The notes under the pieces are model-generated. The model was not told the DNA's origin and ran no database searches. It saw only the letters and a program-made list of their open reading frames with translations. A stretch of DNA of 64,000 bases. Origin: Mesorhizobium sp. M00.F.Ca.ET.216.01.1.1 (GTDB lineage: Bacteria > Pseudomonadota > Alphaproteobacteria > Rhizobiales > Rhizobiaceae). This document shows positions 41,523 through 50,251 of this stretch, in pieces; position 1 is the first letter of the stretch; each line of letters opens with the position of its first letter. Both the position numbers and the translations under genes were made by a program. The stretch is taken from positions 1 to 64,000 of the forward strand of contig NZ_SADR02000022.1 in the NCBI RefSeq assembly GCF_004010325.2, read 5' to 3'.

Positions 41523-42125
41523 ATGCGCTACGAGAAGGGCAGGAAGGACGCGTCGCGGCAGCGGATCATGGATGTGGCGGCCGAAAGGTTTCGCTCCGAC
41601 GGCATTGCTGCATCAGGTCTCGCCGGCATCATGGGCGAGGCGGGGCTGACCAACGGAGCTTTCTATCCCCACTTTCCGTCCAAGGCGGCGCTTGTGCGTG
41701 AGAGCGTCGCGGCCGCCCTGGAGGTCCAGGCGGACCAGATCGAGGAGGTATTGGCCGCCGGTGGCCTGTCAATGGCCATCGATTTGTATCTGTCGGCGGA
41801 ACATCGAGACAATCCAGGCAAAGGTTGCGCTTCAGCCGCGCTGTTGCCCGAAATTGCGCGTGAGCCGGCCGAGACACGCCAAGTCTATGCCGAACACTTC
41901 CTCAAACTCGTACGCCAGGTGGCGGCCGAAGTTACGCCCGACGCCCGCGACCCCGAGGGTGTCGCGTTGGGCGTCTTCGCGACCCTGATCGGCACGCTTG
42001 AGCTGTCCCGCGCGGTGGACGGAACCGAACTATCCGATCGTATTCTCAAGGCCGGCGCGGTGGCAGCGAAGGCGCTGCTCCAGCCCCGCGAGAACGACAA
42101 GCCAGCAGAAAGGCAACCATCATGA
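41523..42125 (+). CDS. TetR-family regulator
   Basis: A 200-residue repressor. HTH GLAGIMGEAGLTNGAFYPHFPS at about 32-53, typical of regulators of electrophile- or quinone-responsive reductases (the GAFYPHFxSK motif). C-terminal domain with ASAALLPEIAREP. It is divergent from the MDR oxidoreductase, and its stop overlaps the ATG of the hydrolase (ATGA), so it heads a two-gene operon. GAAGGAG lies 5 nt upstream of the ATG. Confidence 0.85.
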   Translation: MRYEKGRKDASRQRIMDVAAERFRSDGIAASGLAGIMGEAGLTNGAFYPHFPSKAALVRESVAAALEVQADQIEEVLAAGGLSMAIDLYLSAEHRDNPGKGCASAALLPEIAREPAETRQVYAEHFLKLVRQVAAEVTPDARDPEGVALGVFATLIGTLELSRAVDGTELSDRILKAGAVAAKALLQPRENDKPAERQPS

Positions 42126-42988
42126 ACGTCCATCAGCTATCGCGACCTGCCGCGATCACCAAACACAGGGACGTACCGACGAAAACGGTCGATGTCGGCG
42201 GTATGAAATTCGCCTACCGGGAGCTCGGGCCCAAAACCGGGGTGCCGGTGATCTTTCTCACCCATCTGAGTGCGGTTCTCGACAATTGGGATCCCCGAGT
42301 CGTCGATGGCATCGCCGCAAAACGGCATGTTATTACCTTCGACAACCGTGGTGTTGGTGCATCAGAGGGTTCCACTCCCAATACGGTGGAGGCAATGGCC
42401 CGCGACGCGGTCGCCTTCATCCGTGCCTTCGGTTTCGAGCAGGTCGATCTGCTCGGCCTATCGCTCGGCGGCTTCATCGCCCAAGCGATTGTTCAGCTGG
42501 AGCCTAATCTGGTTCGGAAGATCATCCTCGCGGGTACCGGCCCAGCCGGGGGTACCGGCATCGACAGGGTGACGTTCGTCACCATCTTCGACATGATCCG
42601 CGCCGCGCTAACTTTCAAGGACCCAAAGAACTACCTCTTCTTCACCCAAACCCCCCACGGCAAGAAAGCGGCGAGCGAGTTTCTGCAGCGATTGAAGGAA
42701 CGGACCAATGACCGCGACAAGCCCATTACGCTCGGTTCCTTCAGCCAGCAGCTCAAGGCAGTCCGTGCTTTTGGCCGGGAGCGCCCTGCCGACCTATCGC
42801 GTATCCGGCACCCGGTCCTCATTGTGAATGGCGATCACGACAGAATGGTGCCCACCAGCAATTCCGTCGACATAGCATGGCGCTTTCCCAATGCCGAGCT
42901 GGTCCTGTACGAGGACGGCGGGCATACGGCCATTTTCCAGTATCACGACGCCTTCGTGAAAAAGGCTCTGGACTTCCTCGAGGCCTAG
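42122..42988 (+). CDS. Alpha/beta hydrolase
   Basis: A 288-residue serine hydrolase-fold enzyme. Nucleophile motif GLSLGG (LLGLSLGGFIAQAI, about 113-126), acid in VNGDHDRMVP, and catalytic His in DGGHTAIFQYHD. The N-terminal HG motif is replaced by THLSAVLDNWDP, common in the haloperoxidase-like branch. Substrate unknown. It is translationally coupled to the TetR gene, so it likely acts on the same inducing compound as the divergent reductase. It converges with tmoV with an 77-nt gap. Confidence 0.85.
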   Translation: MNVHQLSRPAAITKHRDVPTKTVDVGGMKFAYRELGPKTGVPVIFLTHLSAVLDNWDPRVVDGIAAKRHVITFDNRGVGASEGSTPNTVEAMARDAVAFIRAFGFEQVDLLGLSLGGFIAQAIVQLEPNLVRKIILAGTGPAGGTGIDRVTFVTIFDMIRAALTFKDPKNYLFFTQTPHGKKAASEFLQRLKERTNDRDKPITLGSFSQQLKAVRAFGRERPADLSRIRHPVLIVNGDHDRMVPTSNSVDIAWRFPNAELVLYEDGGHTAIFQYHDAFVKKALDFLEA

Positions 42989-43065
42989 CGGCAGCCCGCT
43001 TGGTCCGATCCATTGGGTGACGACTAGCTGTCGTCTGCAAATGCAACGTCGAAGGTTCGCAATGG

Positions 43066-45048
43066 CTACCCCAGCCTTGCCCGTGCCTTCGCCGTCCAGG
43101 CGTTGAACAGCCGGTCGGCGACGATGCCGATGAAGGCGATGGCCAGCCCGGCGACAATGCCGCGCCCAGAATCGGCTTTGGACAGCGCGATGAACACCTC
43201 CTGGCCGAGATCGCGGGTGCCGATCATGGCGCAGATGATGATCATCGCCAGCGCCATCAGGATCGTCTGGTTGACGCCCAGCATGATCTCAGGCAACGCC
43301 AGCGGCAGCTGCACGCGCAGGAACGTCTGGCGCTTCGTGCAGCCTGACACTTTTGCCGCCTCGATCAGCGCTGGCGGCACCTGCCTGATGCCGTGATTGG
43401 TGTAGCGGATGGCCGGTACCACGGCAAAGGCGACGGTGGCGATCATCGCCGTAACGTCGCCGACCCGAAACAGCATCACCACCGGAATGATGAAGCAGAA
43501 CGACGGCAGCACCTGCAGCGTGTCGATGACCGGCGTGACGATCTTCTCGAAGCGGTCGCTGCGTGACGCCATCAGCCCGATCGGGATGCCGATCAGGCAG
43601 GCGATGAAGGCTGAGATGCCGCACAGATAGACGGTCGCCATGGTCTTCTCCCACAGGCCGGTCACCGCGCAGAAGGCGGTCAGCACGGCAACCAGGGTCG
43701 CCAGGCGAAAGCCGCCGAGCTGGTAGCCGGCAAGGCCGAGCAGGAATACCGCACCGAGCCACGGAAACCCCTCGCAGAAGGCGCGCACCGGGTTGAGCAC
43801 ATTGAGGATCAGCGCCACGCGGAAGGCTTCGATCGTGTCGAAGAAGTTGATCGTGACCCAGCTCACCGCTGCCTTCCACAGCGGCGCGGTGGTCAAGGTG
43901 ATCGCCTTCGGCACCGCCGCGAAGGCCGGCACGAACAGGCCAAGCAGCGTGGTCACGGCGAGGATGACAATGGCCAGCGTCAGATTGGGGTAGCGCCGCC
44001 AGAAACTGGGGCTGACCTCGCGGTGGACATGGCCCTTCGCGTGGTTGTGCGCAATTGCCTGGCTCAGCCGGTCGAGCGCGATGGCCAGCGCCACGATGGC
44101 GAGACCTGCTTCCATCGCCTCGCCAACCTTCAGTGCCCTGAGCGCCAAAAGCACGTCGTAGCCAAGGCCGCCGGCGCCGATCATCGAGGCGATAATGACC
44201 ATATTGAGCGCCAGCATGATGACCTGGTTGACGCCGACCATCAGTGTCGGGCGCGCCGAGGGCAGCAGCACCCGCCACAGTTTTTGCCGCGCCGTGCAGC
44301 CGGCCATTTCGCTGAAGTCGTCGATCTCGGACGGCACGCGCGACAGTCCCAGCATCGTTGCCCGCACCATCGGCGGCGTGGCGAAGATGGCCGTCGCGAT
44401 CATCGCCGACACCGGGCTGTTGCCGAACAACAGCAGCATCGGGATCAGATAGGCAAAGGTCGGTATCGTCTGCATCAGGTCGAGGGCAGGGGAGACAATG
44501 AGCCTCTCCACCCATGGCTTGCGCCATGCCCAGATGCCGGCGAACAGGCCGGTGACGATGCAAAACGGCACGGCAATGGAGATCAAAGCGAGCGTCAGCA
44601 TAGCGCTGGTCCACTGGCCGAAAAGCGCGATGTAGGCAAAGCAGCCGCCGACCAGCACACCGAGCTTCCAGCCGCCGGCGGCGCGCCCGGCCAGGAAGGC
44701 TGCAGCGCAGATACCGACCCATGACAGGCGCGGCAAAACGACGGTATCGGCGCCATGGCCGATCTTGAAATTCTTGGCCAGCAGATTGAGCGCGAAATCG
44801 AGCGGCACACCGAGCACCGCGGTGATCGACCGGGTCAGCCAGGACAGGTTCGACTTCACCCAGCCCATCAGCGCACTTACCCAGTCCGCAACAGGAACGA
44901 CCGCACTGGCCGGATAGTTGACCGCCCAGGGCGCGCTATCCTGCAGCAGGAACACCACAAGCACGGCGGCGAGCGCGCAGGCCCAGACCGCCAGCCAGGC
45001 CTGAACCGGCCGCGACCTCGCTTCGCTGGCGCTTGCCGTCACCGTCAT
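43066..45048 (-). CDS. tmoV: TMAO ABC transporter permease, fused double ProW-type (TmoV)
   Basis: A 660-residue inner-membrane protein made of two ProW-like permease halves (about 50-340 and 380-655), each with an EAA-type loop: EMAGCTARQKLWRVLLPSA and EAAKVSGCTKRQTFLRVQL. The fused double permease with TmoW and TmoX matches the trimethylamine N-oxide uptake system tmoXWV of marine roseobacters. Its ATG overlaps the tmoW stop by 4 nt. The tmm and tdm genes are within 30 kb, consistent with TMAO uptake feeding Tdm. Glycine betaine or choline uptake is the alternative. Confidence 0.87.
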   Translation of the reverse strand: MTVTASASEARSRPVQAWLAVWACALAAVLVVFLLQDSAPWAVNYPASAVVPVADWVSALMGWVKSNLSWLTRSITAVLGVPLDFALNLLAKNFKIGHGADTVVLPRLSWVGICAAAFLAGRAAGGWKLGVLVGGCFAYIALFGQWTSAMLTLALISIAVPFCIVTGLFAGIWAWRKPWVERLIVSPALDLMQTIPTFAYLIPMLLLFGNSPVSAMIATAIFATPPMVRATMLGLSRVPSEIDDFSEMAGCTARQKLWRVLLPSARPTLMVGVNQVIMLALNMVIIASMIGAGGLGYDVLLALRALKVGEAMEAGLAIVALAIALDRLSQAIAHNHAKGHVHREVSPSFWRRYPNLTLAIVILAVTTLLGLFVPAFAAVPKAITLTTAPLWKAAVSWVTINFFDTIEAFRVALILNVLNPVRAFCEGFPWLGAVFLLGLAGYQLGGFRLATLVAVLTAFCAVTGLWEKTMATVYLCGISAFIACLIGIPIGLMASRSDRFEKIVTPVIDTLQVLPSFCFIIPVVMLFRVGDVTAMIATVAFAVVPAIRYTNHGIRQVPPALIEAAKVSGCTKRQTFLRVQLPLALPEIMLGVNQTILMALAMIIICAMIGTRDLGQEVFIALSKADSGRGIVAGLAIAFIGIVADRLFNAWTAKARARLG

Positions 45049-46124
45049 ATGGCGGCTCCGGGGCGCTCAATGCCGGCCAGGAGATCGATCACCGCTTGCG
45101 GTGTCACCTCGCCGATCGGCTTGCCGGTGCCGTTGACCACCGCGAACGGCTTGCCGGCGGAGACGATATCAGCCGAAAAACTGGCGATCTTGGCATCCGG
45201 CGCCACCGTGCCACCATGCTCGGCGCCATCGCAGGCGCGCATCAGGCTTTTCGCTGAGATCACCTTGGCACGGTCGACGTCGCGGGTGAATTCGGCGACG
45301 TAGTCGGTCGCCGGGTTGACGACCAATTCCTCCGGCGTGCCGGTCTGGATGACCTCGCCGTCCTTCATGATGACGATGCGGTCGGCCAGGCGGATGGCTT
45401 CGTCGAAATCATGGGTGATGAAGACGATGGTCTTGTGCAGCATAGTCTGCAGCCGCATCAGCTCGTCTTGCATCTCGCGGCGGATCAGCGGATCGAGCGC
45501 CGAGAACGGCTCGTCGAGAAACCAGATCTCCGGCTTAGTGGCGAGGCTGCGGGCGATGCCGACCCGCTGCTGCTGGCCACCGGAAAGTTCGCGCGGATAG
45601 AAATGTTCGCGGCCGTTCAAACCCACGAGCTCGATGACTTCGCGGGCCCGTGCTTCGCGCGTCGGCCGGTCCTGTCCCTGGATGCCGAGCGGAAAGGCGA
45701 TGTTCTCCAGCACGTTGAGATGCGGCAGCAAGGCAAAATTCTGGAACACCATACCCATGCGGTGGCGCCGCAATTCGATCAACGCTGCATCAGAGATTTT
45801 GAGCAGATCCTTGCCCTCGAACTCGACCTTGCCGTGGGTCGGCTCGACCAGCCGCGACATGCAGCGCACCAGCGTCGACTTGCCGGAGCCGGACAGGCCC
45901 ATGATGATGAAGATCTCACCCTGACGGATTTCGAGGTCGACGGCGCGCACCGCGCCGACCAACCCGGCCGCTGCGACTTCCGCCATGCTGGCCTTGCCGT
46001 CGCGTTGGCGGATGAAATTGGCCGCGTTCCCCCCGAACAGCTTCCAGACGTTGCGGCAGGCAAGCTTTATTGGGCGGGCATCCTTGCCCGCCGCTTGCAA
46101 GCTTTGTTCAGTCACTTCGCTCAT
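45045..46124 (-). CDS. tmoW: TMAO ABC transporter ATPase (TmoW)
   Basis: A 359-residue ProV-like ATPase. Walker A GLSGSGKST, signature LSGGQQQRVGIARSL, Walker B IWFLDEPFSALD and the switch histidine in VFITHDFDEA. A C-terminal extension (about 270-359) looks like a shortened CBS-type region as in ProV. The N-terminal part has the ProV-specific leader CRNVWKLFGGNAANFI. AGAAGGA lies upstream of the ATG. It drives transport through TmoV. Confidence 0.9.
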   Translation of the reverse strand: MSEVTEQSLQAAGKDARPIKLACRNVWKLFGGNAANFIRQRDGKASMAEVAAAGLVGAVRAVDLEIRQGEIFIIMGLSGSGKSTLVRCMSRLVEPTHGKVEFEGKDLLKISDAALIELRRHRMGMVFQNFALLPHLNVLENIAFPLGIQGQDRPTREARAREVIELVGLNGREHFYPRELSGGQQQRVGIARSLATKPEIWFLDEPFSALDPLIRREMQDELMRLQTMLHKTIVFITHDFDEAIRLADRIVIMKDGEVIQTGTPEELVVNPATDYVAEFTRDVDRAKVISAKSLMRACDGAEHGGTVAPDAKIASFSADIVSAGKPFAVVNGTGKPIGEVTPQAVIDLLAGIERPGAAI

Positions 46125-46199
46125 GCGATCGTCCTTCTGGAATATCGGATGGAGACCCGGTCGCGAAGGCCCGGATCTTTTGGTTTCCAGTCGGAACGA

Positions 46200-47174
46200 T
46201 CACTCCGCCCAGGCTTTCCAGTCGGCCTCGTGGGCGGCGATCCAGGCGGCAGCGACGTCTTCCGGCGTCTTGCCGCCGAGATCGATGTCGCCGCTCATCT
46301 TGTTGAGCTCGTCGGTGTCGACCGTGTAGTTTTTCGCCACCTTGTAGGCGACCGGCCATTTGTCCTTCATGCCGGCCCAGGAATATTTCCAGATCTCGCC
46401 ATGCGGCTTGCCACAGTCATATTTCGCGTCGGGGTTAACGCCCCATTTCGGGTCGCTGTAGCACTCGGGCGTGTATTCGGGGAATTGCACCCATTCGCCC
46501 TTGTATTTGGCCGGCGCCCAGTGCGGCGAATAGATCCACAGCATGATCGGTGCCTTGCGCTGATAGGCCGACTCCAGTTCAGCAAACATCGCCGCATCGG
46601 TGCCGGCATGGATGACGGTAAAGGGTAGTTTCAGCGCCGCGGCACGCTCGTCGTCAAAGCCTTCCCATGTCACCGGGCCGCCGAGATAGCGGCCGTTCGG
46701 CGCCGTTTCGGCCGTTGAGAACGCTTCGGCGCATTTAGGGTCTTTCAGCGCTTCCCAGTTCGGCAGGCCGGGGCATTTCTCTTTCATGTATTCGGGAAAC
46801 CACCACTCTTCCTTGGCCTTGGGGCCGAGCTTGCCGAGGCGTTCGGTCTGCCCGGTTGCATCGGAGGCCTTCATGGCTTCGCCGGCCGTCGTGTCCCAGA
46901 ACTCCAGGGCGACATCGAGGTCGCCATTGGTAAGGCCGGTGGTCAGGCTGGAAAGATAATCGGCGGTCGGGTATTCGACCGTGTATCCGAGCTTTTCGAG
47001 AATACCGCCCAGGATCTTGGCGTTCAGATTGACGCTGGTCCAATCGAATAGCGCGATTTTGATCGGGTCGTTGGATTCTGGCGCCGCCGCATAGGCCGAA
47101 GGCGTCAGTGCGCTTGCCGCGGCAAGCGTGAAGGCTCCCATTGATAATGTCGAAATCACACTCCGAAGTGACAT
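46200..47174 (-). CDS. tmoX: TMAO-binding periplasmic protein (TmoX)
   Basis: A 324-residue ProX/OpuAC-type binding protein with a Sec signal peptide (about 1-29, ending SAYA-AAPES). Ligand-binding aromatics of the quaternary-amine box are likely among the tryptophans in FDWTSVN, EFWDTTAG, VTWEGFDD and IYSPHWAPA. Two cysteine pairs (KCPGLPN/DPKC and PECYS/YDCGK) could form disulphides, which is seen in TmoX. It is the first gene of tmoXWV, 75 nt before tmoW. Choline/betaine binding cannot be excluded by sequence alone. Confidence 0.87.
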   Translation of the reverse strand: MSLRSVISTLSMGAFTLAAASALTPSAYAAAPESNDPIKIALFDWTSVNLNAKILGGILEKLGYTVEYPTADYLSSLTTGLTNGDLDVALEFWDTTAGEAMKASDATGQTERLGKLGPKAKEEWWFPEYMKEKCPGLPNWEALKDPKCAEAFSTAETAPNGRYLGGPVTWEGFDDERAAALKLPFTVIHAGTDAAMFAELESAYQRKAPIMLWIYSPHWAPAKYKGEWVQFPEYTPECYSDPKWGVNPDAKYDCGKPHGEIWKYSWAGMKDKWPVAYKVAKNYTVDTDELNKMSGDIDLGGKTPEDVAAAWIAAHEADWKAWAE

Positions 47175-47671
47175 GCTTGTTCTCCTGTCAAGCTTGTGTG
47201 GAAGTTATCGTTCGTTCCCTTTTTACGTCTTTTTTTGATTGTGTTGGAAAAGCTGGTCGTTGCGCAAGGCCGTTGGCACCAAATTGCTGTAGGCGCTGAT
47301 GCCGGCGCAGAAGGGGGATGGTGCCCAGTTTGATGAAGATGTCGTGCGGGGCCGCGTCATGACTGCCGGGGGTTGCTGCCAAAGCAGTCATCCGCGGATC
47401 GATCGCCGGCAAGCCAGCCAGTCGCCGAAGCCATTTTCATGGGATGAAATTATATATACCAACGTTCATGTCGCGCAACGAATAACGCCGCCCGTTTCGC
47501 GCGAATTCGATCGGCGTTTTTTGCGGCAGGGGTGAAGTGCTCCTTAACGGATAACTTTCCAGATTGCGAGCTATGACGTGCTGAGTACGGCTGCGCGACG
47601 TAACGGTTCGAAAAAAGCCAAGGTTGCCGGCCATCTCGTATACGAGCCAGGAAGGACGGGATATCGATACG
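47175..47671. other. Intergenic between divergent tmoX and C39-like gene
   Basis: About 500 nt without a gene. On the tmoX side it is T/A-rich (CTTTTTACGTC, TTTTTTTGATTG); no copy of the GTGAAA box is seen. On the other side, at 47484-47518, lies a stem with a T run (see that entry). A TTGGCACC...TTGC sequence at 47273 recalls a sigma-54 promoter but has the wrong spacing. Confidence 0.4.
47484..47522 (+). terminator. Stem-loop with T run ahead of the C39-like gene
   Basis: AACGCCG (47484-47490) pairs with CGGCGTT (47512-47518), followed by T6. The 21-nt loop contains the palindrome TTCGCGCGAA. It could be a terminator or a leader attenuator for the C39-ddl operon. No upstream plus-strand gene is seen to end here. 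Confidence 0.3.
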
Positions 47672-48286
47672 ATGCAGCAGACCAAAGTGCCTTATTTCAG
47701 CCAATGGGAAACACCGGAGATGACGCTGCCGGTGATTACCGAAGGGCCTTCGGCACTGATGCACGATCCGCTCTGGCGGCATTCGGGCGCCGAGACGATC
47801 GAGGAATATGTACGCTGGGCAGCGAACGTGTGCGGCATGGCCTGCCTGAAGATGATCCTTGCTGCACGCGGTGAAATCCATCCGACACTCGAACTTGCCC
47901 GCGCCTGCACGGCCTATGGCGGCTATGTCGTCAACGAGATCGACGCCTCGATCAAGGGGTTGATCTATGCGCCCTTCGTAAAGTTCGTCTCCGAATGTTT
48001 CGGGCTAAGTGCGGAGACAATGACAAACGTCGATACGGCCGCCATTCCCGAACTTCTTTCGAAGCGGCAGTTTTTCATCGCCTCGGTGCATCACGCAGTC
48101 CGCTGGCCGGAGCGCGAGCCGCCGTCGAAGGGTGGGCATCTGGTGCTGGTGACGGCAGCCTCTCCAGAGACGGCCCGCTTCCACAATCCGTCCGGCCACG
48201 ACCAGGCGAGCCAGGCGGACGTGACGCTACCACTTGCCACCTTCGATCGTTTCTTCGCCAACCGCGGCATTGCCGTCGGCTTCTGA
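47672..48286 (+). CDS. C39-like cysteine peptidase
   Basis: A 204-residue protein of the peptidase C39-like group. Likely catalytic triad: Cys54 (ANVCGMACLKMIL), His156 (SKGGHLVLV) and Asn172 (RFHNPSGH). No signal peptide, membrane domain or ATPase is fused, unlike bacteriocin-processing C39 transporters, so it is a free cytosolic enzyme. It lies 33 nt upstream of a D-Ala-D-Ala ligase homologue, so both may act on a small peptide. The ATG at 47672 gives MQQTKVPYFSQWETP; a GGAAGGA sequence lies rather far upstream, so the ribosome site is weak. Confidence 0.75.
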   Translation: MQQTKVPYFSQWETPEMTLPVITEGPSALMHDPLWRHSGAETIEEYVRWAANVCGMACLKMILAARGEIHPTLELARACTAYGGYVVNEIDASIKGLIYAPFVKFVSECFGLSAETMTNVDTAAIPELLSKRQFFIASVHHAVRWPEREPPSKGGHLVLVTAASPETARFHNPSGHDQASQADVTLPLATFDRFFANRGIAVGF

Positions 48287-48319
48287 CCCTTTCAACACCA
48301 GATCATTTCCGAGGCTTGC

Positions 48320-49396
48320 ATGACCTCTTCCTCGAACAGACTGCGTATTGCCGTGCTCTTCGGCGGACGTTCCGCCGAGCATGACGTTTCGGTGCTTTCG
48401 GCAACCAATGTCATGCGGGCGCTGGAGCCTGCGAAATACGAAGCCATCCCAGTCTTCGTGACGCGCGAAGGACAATGGCTGCTGAGCAGCTTCCAGGATG
48501 GTACGCTCGCGAAACCTGCGGCCGGCACGGAAGTTTGCCTCCTTCCGGGCGGGCGCGGACGGACGATGGCGATCCCGGCCGACGGCACACCCTATGATCT
48601 GCCGAAGATCGACATCCTGTTTCCCGTCCTGCACGGCCTCCACGGCGAAGACGGCTCGGTGCAGGGGATGGCGGAGGTGGCTCGGGTTCCGCTCGCCGGC
48701 TGTGGCATCCTGGGTTCGGCAGCCGCGCTGGACAAGGATATCGCCAAACGGCTCCTGAAGGCGGCGGGTCTACCGATCGCGCGCTCAGTGACGATCCATG
48801 AAGGTGCAGCACCTTCCCTCGCCACACTTGAAGGCGAACTCGGCCTGCCTCTCTTCATCAAACCGGCGCGACAGGGATCGTCTGTCGGCGTCAGAAAGGT
48901 CAATGCCAGCCAGGAATTCGACGGAGCGCTTGCTGAAGCCTTCCGCCACGATTGCAAGCTGTTGGCCGAGGAATTCGTTTGTGGGCGCGAGATCGAATAC
49001 AGCGTGCTGGAGGACCCGGCAGGCAACCTTTTCGTCTCGCGGCCAGGCGAGATCGTGCCGGCGGAAAGCCACGGCTTTTACAGCTATGATGCCAAATACA
49101 TCGACGAGAATGGCGCAGTGCTAAAAGTGCCGGCCGAGCTGCCGCCGGAGGTTGAGACGGGCATGCGGGACATGGCCGCAAGGGCTTTCAGAGCCGTCGG
49201 CTGTGACGGGATGGCGCGCGTCGACTTTTTCCTGACATCGGACATGCAATTTTTGGTCAATGAAATCAACACCATTCCCGGCTTCACCGACATCAGCATG
49301 TATTCCAAGGCAATGGCGGCAAGCGGCGTGAGTTATGCCGAGATCATCGACCGGCTCTTACAACATGGACTGGCACGAGCCGGCCGAGCAGCCTGA
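48320..49396 (+). CDS. D-alanine--D-alanine ligase family protein (ATP-grasp)
   Basis: A 358-residue ATP-grasp ligase close in form to DdlA. Motifs: VLFGGRSAEHDVSVLSA at the N-terminus, HGLHGEDGSVQGMAEVARVP, KPARQGSSVGV (ATP binding), and the C-terminal FLVNEINTIPGFTDISMYSK with metal ligands. It should join two D-amino acids or similar. The housekeeping ddl of these bacteria usually lies in the division gene cluster, so this is probably an extra copy (inference; the rest of the genome is not seen). The coupling to a cysteine peptidase suggests a dedicated dipeptide product. Confidence 0.85.
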   Translation: MTSSSNRLRIAVLFGGRSAEHDVSVLSATNVMRALEPAKYEAIPVFVTREGQWLLSSFQDGTLAKPAAGTEVCLLPGGRGRTMAIPADGTPYDLPKIDILFPVLHGLHGEDGSVQGMAEVARVPLAGCGILGSAAALDKDIAKRLLKAAGLPIARSVTIHEGAAPSLATLEGELGLPLFIKPARQGSSVGVRKVNASQEFDGALAEAFRHDCKLLAEEFVCGREIEYSVLEDPAGNLFVSRPGEIVPAESHGFYSYDAKYIDENGAVLKVPAELPPEVETGMRDMAARAFRAVGCDGMARVDFFLTSDMQFLVNEINTIPGFTDISMYSKAMAASGVSYAEIIDRLLQHGLARAGRAA

Positions 49397-49453
49397 ATAC
49401 AACGAAGAACGTTTCAGATCCCCGTGGATTGGTGCGTTGGTCTGCGCTGTACC

Positions 49454-50239
49454 TCACGACATGATCAGGCCGCCATCGACATTGATGGTCTGGCCGGTGA
49501 TGTAGGCGGCGTCGTTGCTGGCCAGAAAGCTGACCAGGCCGGAAACGTCCTCGCCGCTGCCGGCGCGGCCCATCGGGATGTTCTTCACCCATTCGGCCAT
49601 CAGTTCGCCTGGCTTGTAGTCGCCCATCAGTTTGCCCCAGGCCGCGTCATTATAGGCCCACATGTCGGTGTCGATGATGCCGGGGCAGATCGCGTTGACG
49701 GTGATCTTCTCCTTCGCCACTTCCTTGGCGAGGCTTTGGGTGATGCCGACGACGCCGAATTTCGACGCTGCATAATGCGGCGTGTAGATGAAACCTTGCC
49801 GCGCCTGGCCGGACGCGGTGTTGATCAGCCTGCCGCCGTCGCCATGCTTGCGGATGCGCGCGATCGCCTCCTGGCAGCACAGGAACACGCCCTTGGTGTT
49901 CACCGCCAGCACCTTGTCCCATTCGGCCTCGGTCATCGCCTCGATCCTGGCGATGGTGATGACGCCGGCGTTCTGTACCGAGATGTCGACGCGGCCAAAC
50001 TGCTGCTCGGCCAGGTCATAGAGGGCGGCGACCTCGTCCTTCTTTGTCACGTCCATGCGCATCGACGCGACCTGTGCGCCCTCTGCCTTCAGGCCAGCGG
50101 CTATCTCTTCGACGCGCGCGTCGATGGCGCTGACGACGACCGCGGCGCCTTCCGCTGCGAAGCGCTTGGCCATCGCCGCACCGATGCCACCGCTGGCGCC
50201 GGTGATGACCGCCGTCTTTCCCTGGAAACGCTTCTGCAC
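49454..50239 (-). CDS. SDR-family dehydrogenase of the sugar locus (1)
   Basis: A 261-residue short-chain dehydrogenase. Cofactor loop GASGGIGAAMA, NAG at SVQNAGVI, and catalytic Ser-Tyr-Lys in NTASGQARQGF and HYAASKFG. C-terminal GQTINVDGGLIMS is standard. With Asp/Ala at the end of strand 2 (SAIDAR) NAD is likelier than NADP. It lies 12 nt after a second SDR at the end of the ABC-transporter operon, so it probably oxidises the imported polyol or sugar. Confidence 0.85.
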   Translation of the reverse strand: MQKRFQGKTAVITGASGGIGAAMAKRFAAEGAAVVVSAIDARVEEIAAGLKAEGAQVASMRMDVTKKDEVAALYDLAEQQFGRVDISVQNAGVITIARIEAMTEAEWDKVLAVNTKGVFLCCQEAIARIRKHGDGGRLINTASGQARQGFIYTPHYAASKFGVVGITQSLAKEVAKEKITVNAICPGIIDTDMWAYNDAAWGKLMGDYKPGELMAEWVKNIPMGRAGSGEDVSGLVSFLASNDAAYITGQTINVDGGLIMS

Positions 50240-50251
50240 TTTTCTTCTCTC

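Noticed and set aside
47273..47289. Sigma-54-like promoter TTGGCACC...TTGC
   Set aside because: The GG-to-GC spacing is one base too short and the nearest plus-strand gene begins about 380 nt downstream; no enhancer-binding regulator nearby.
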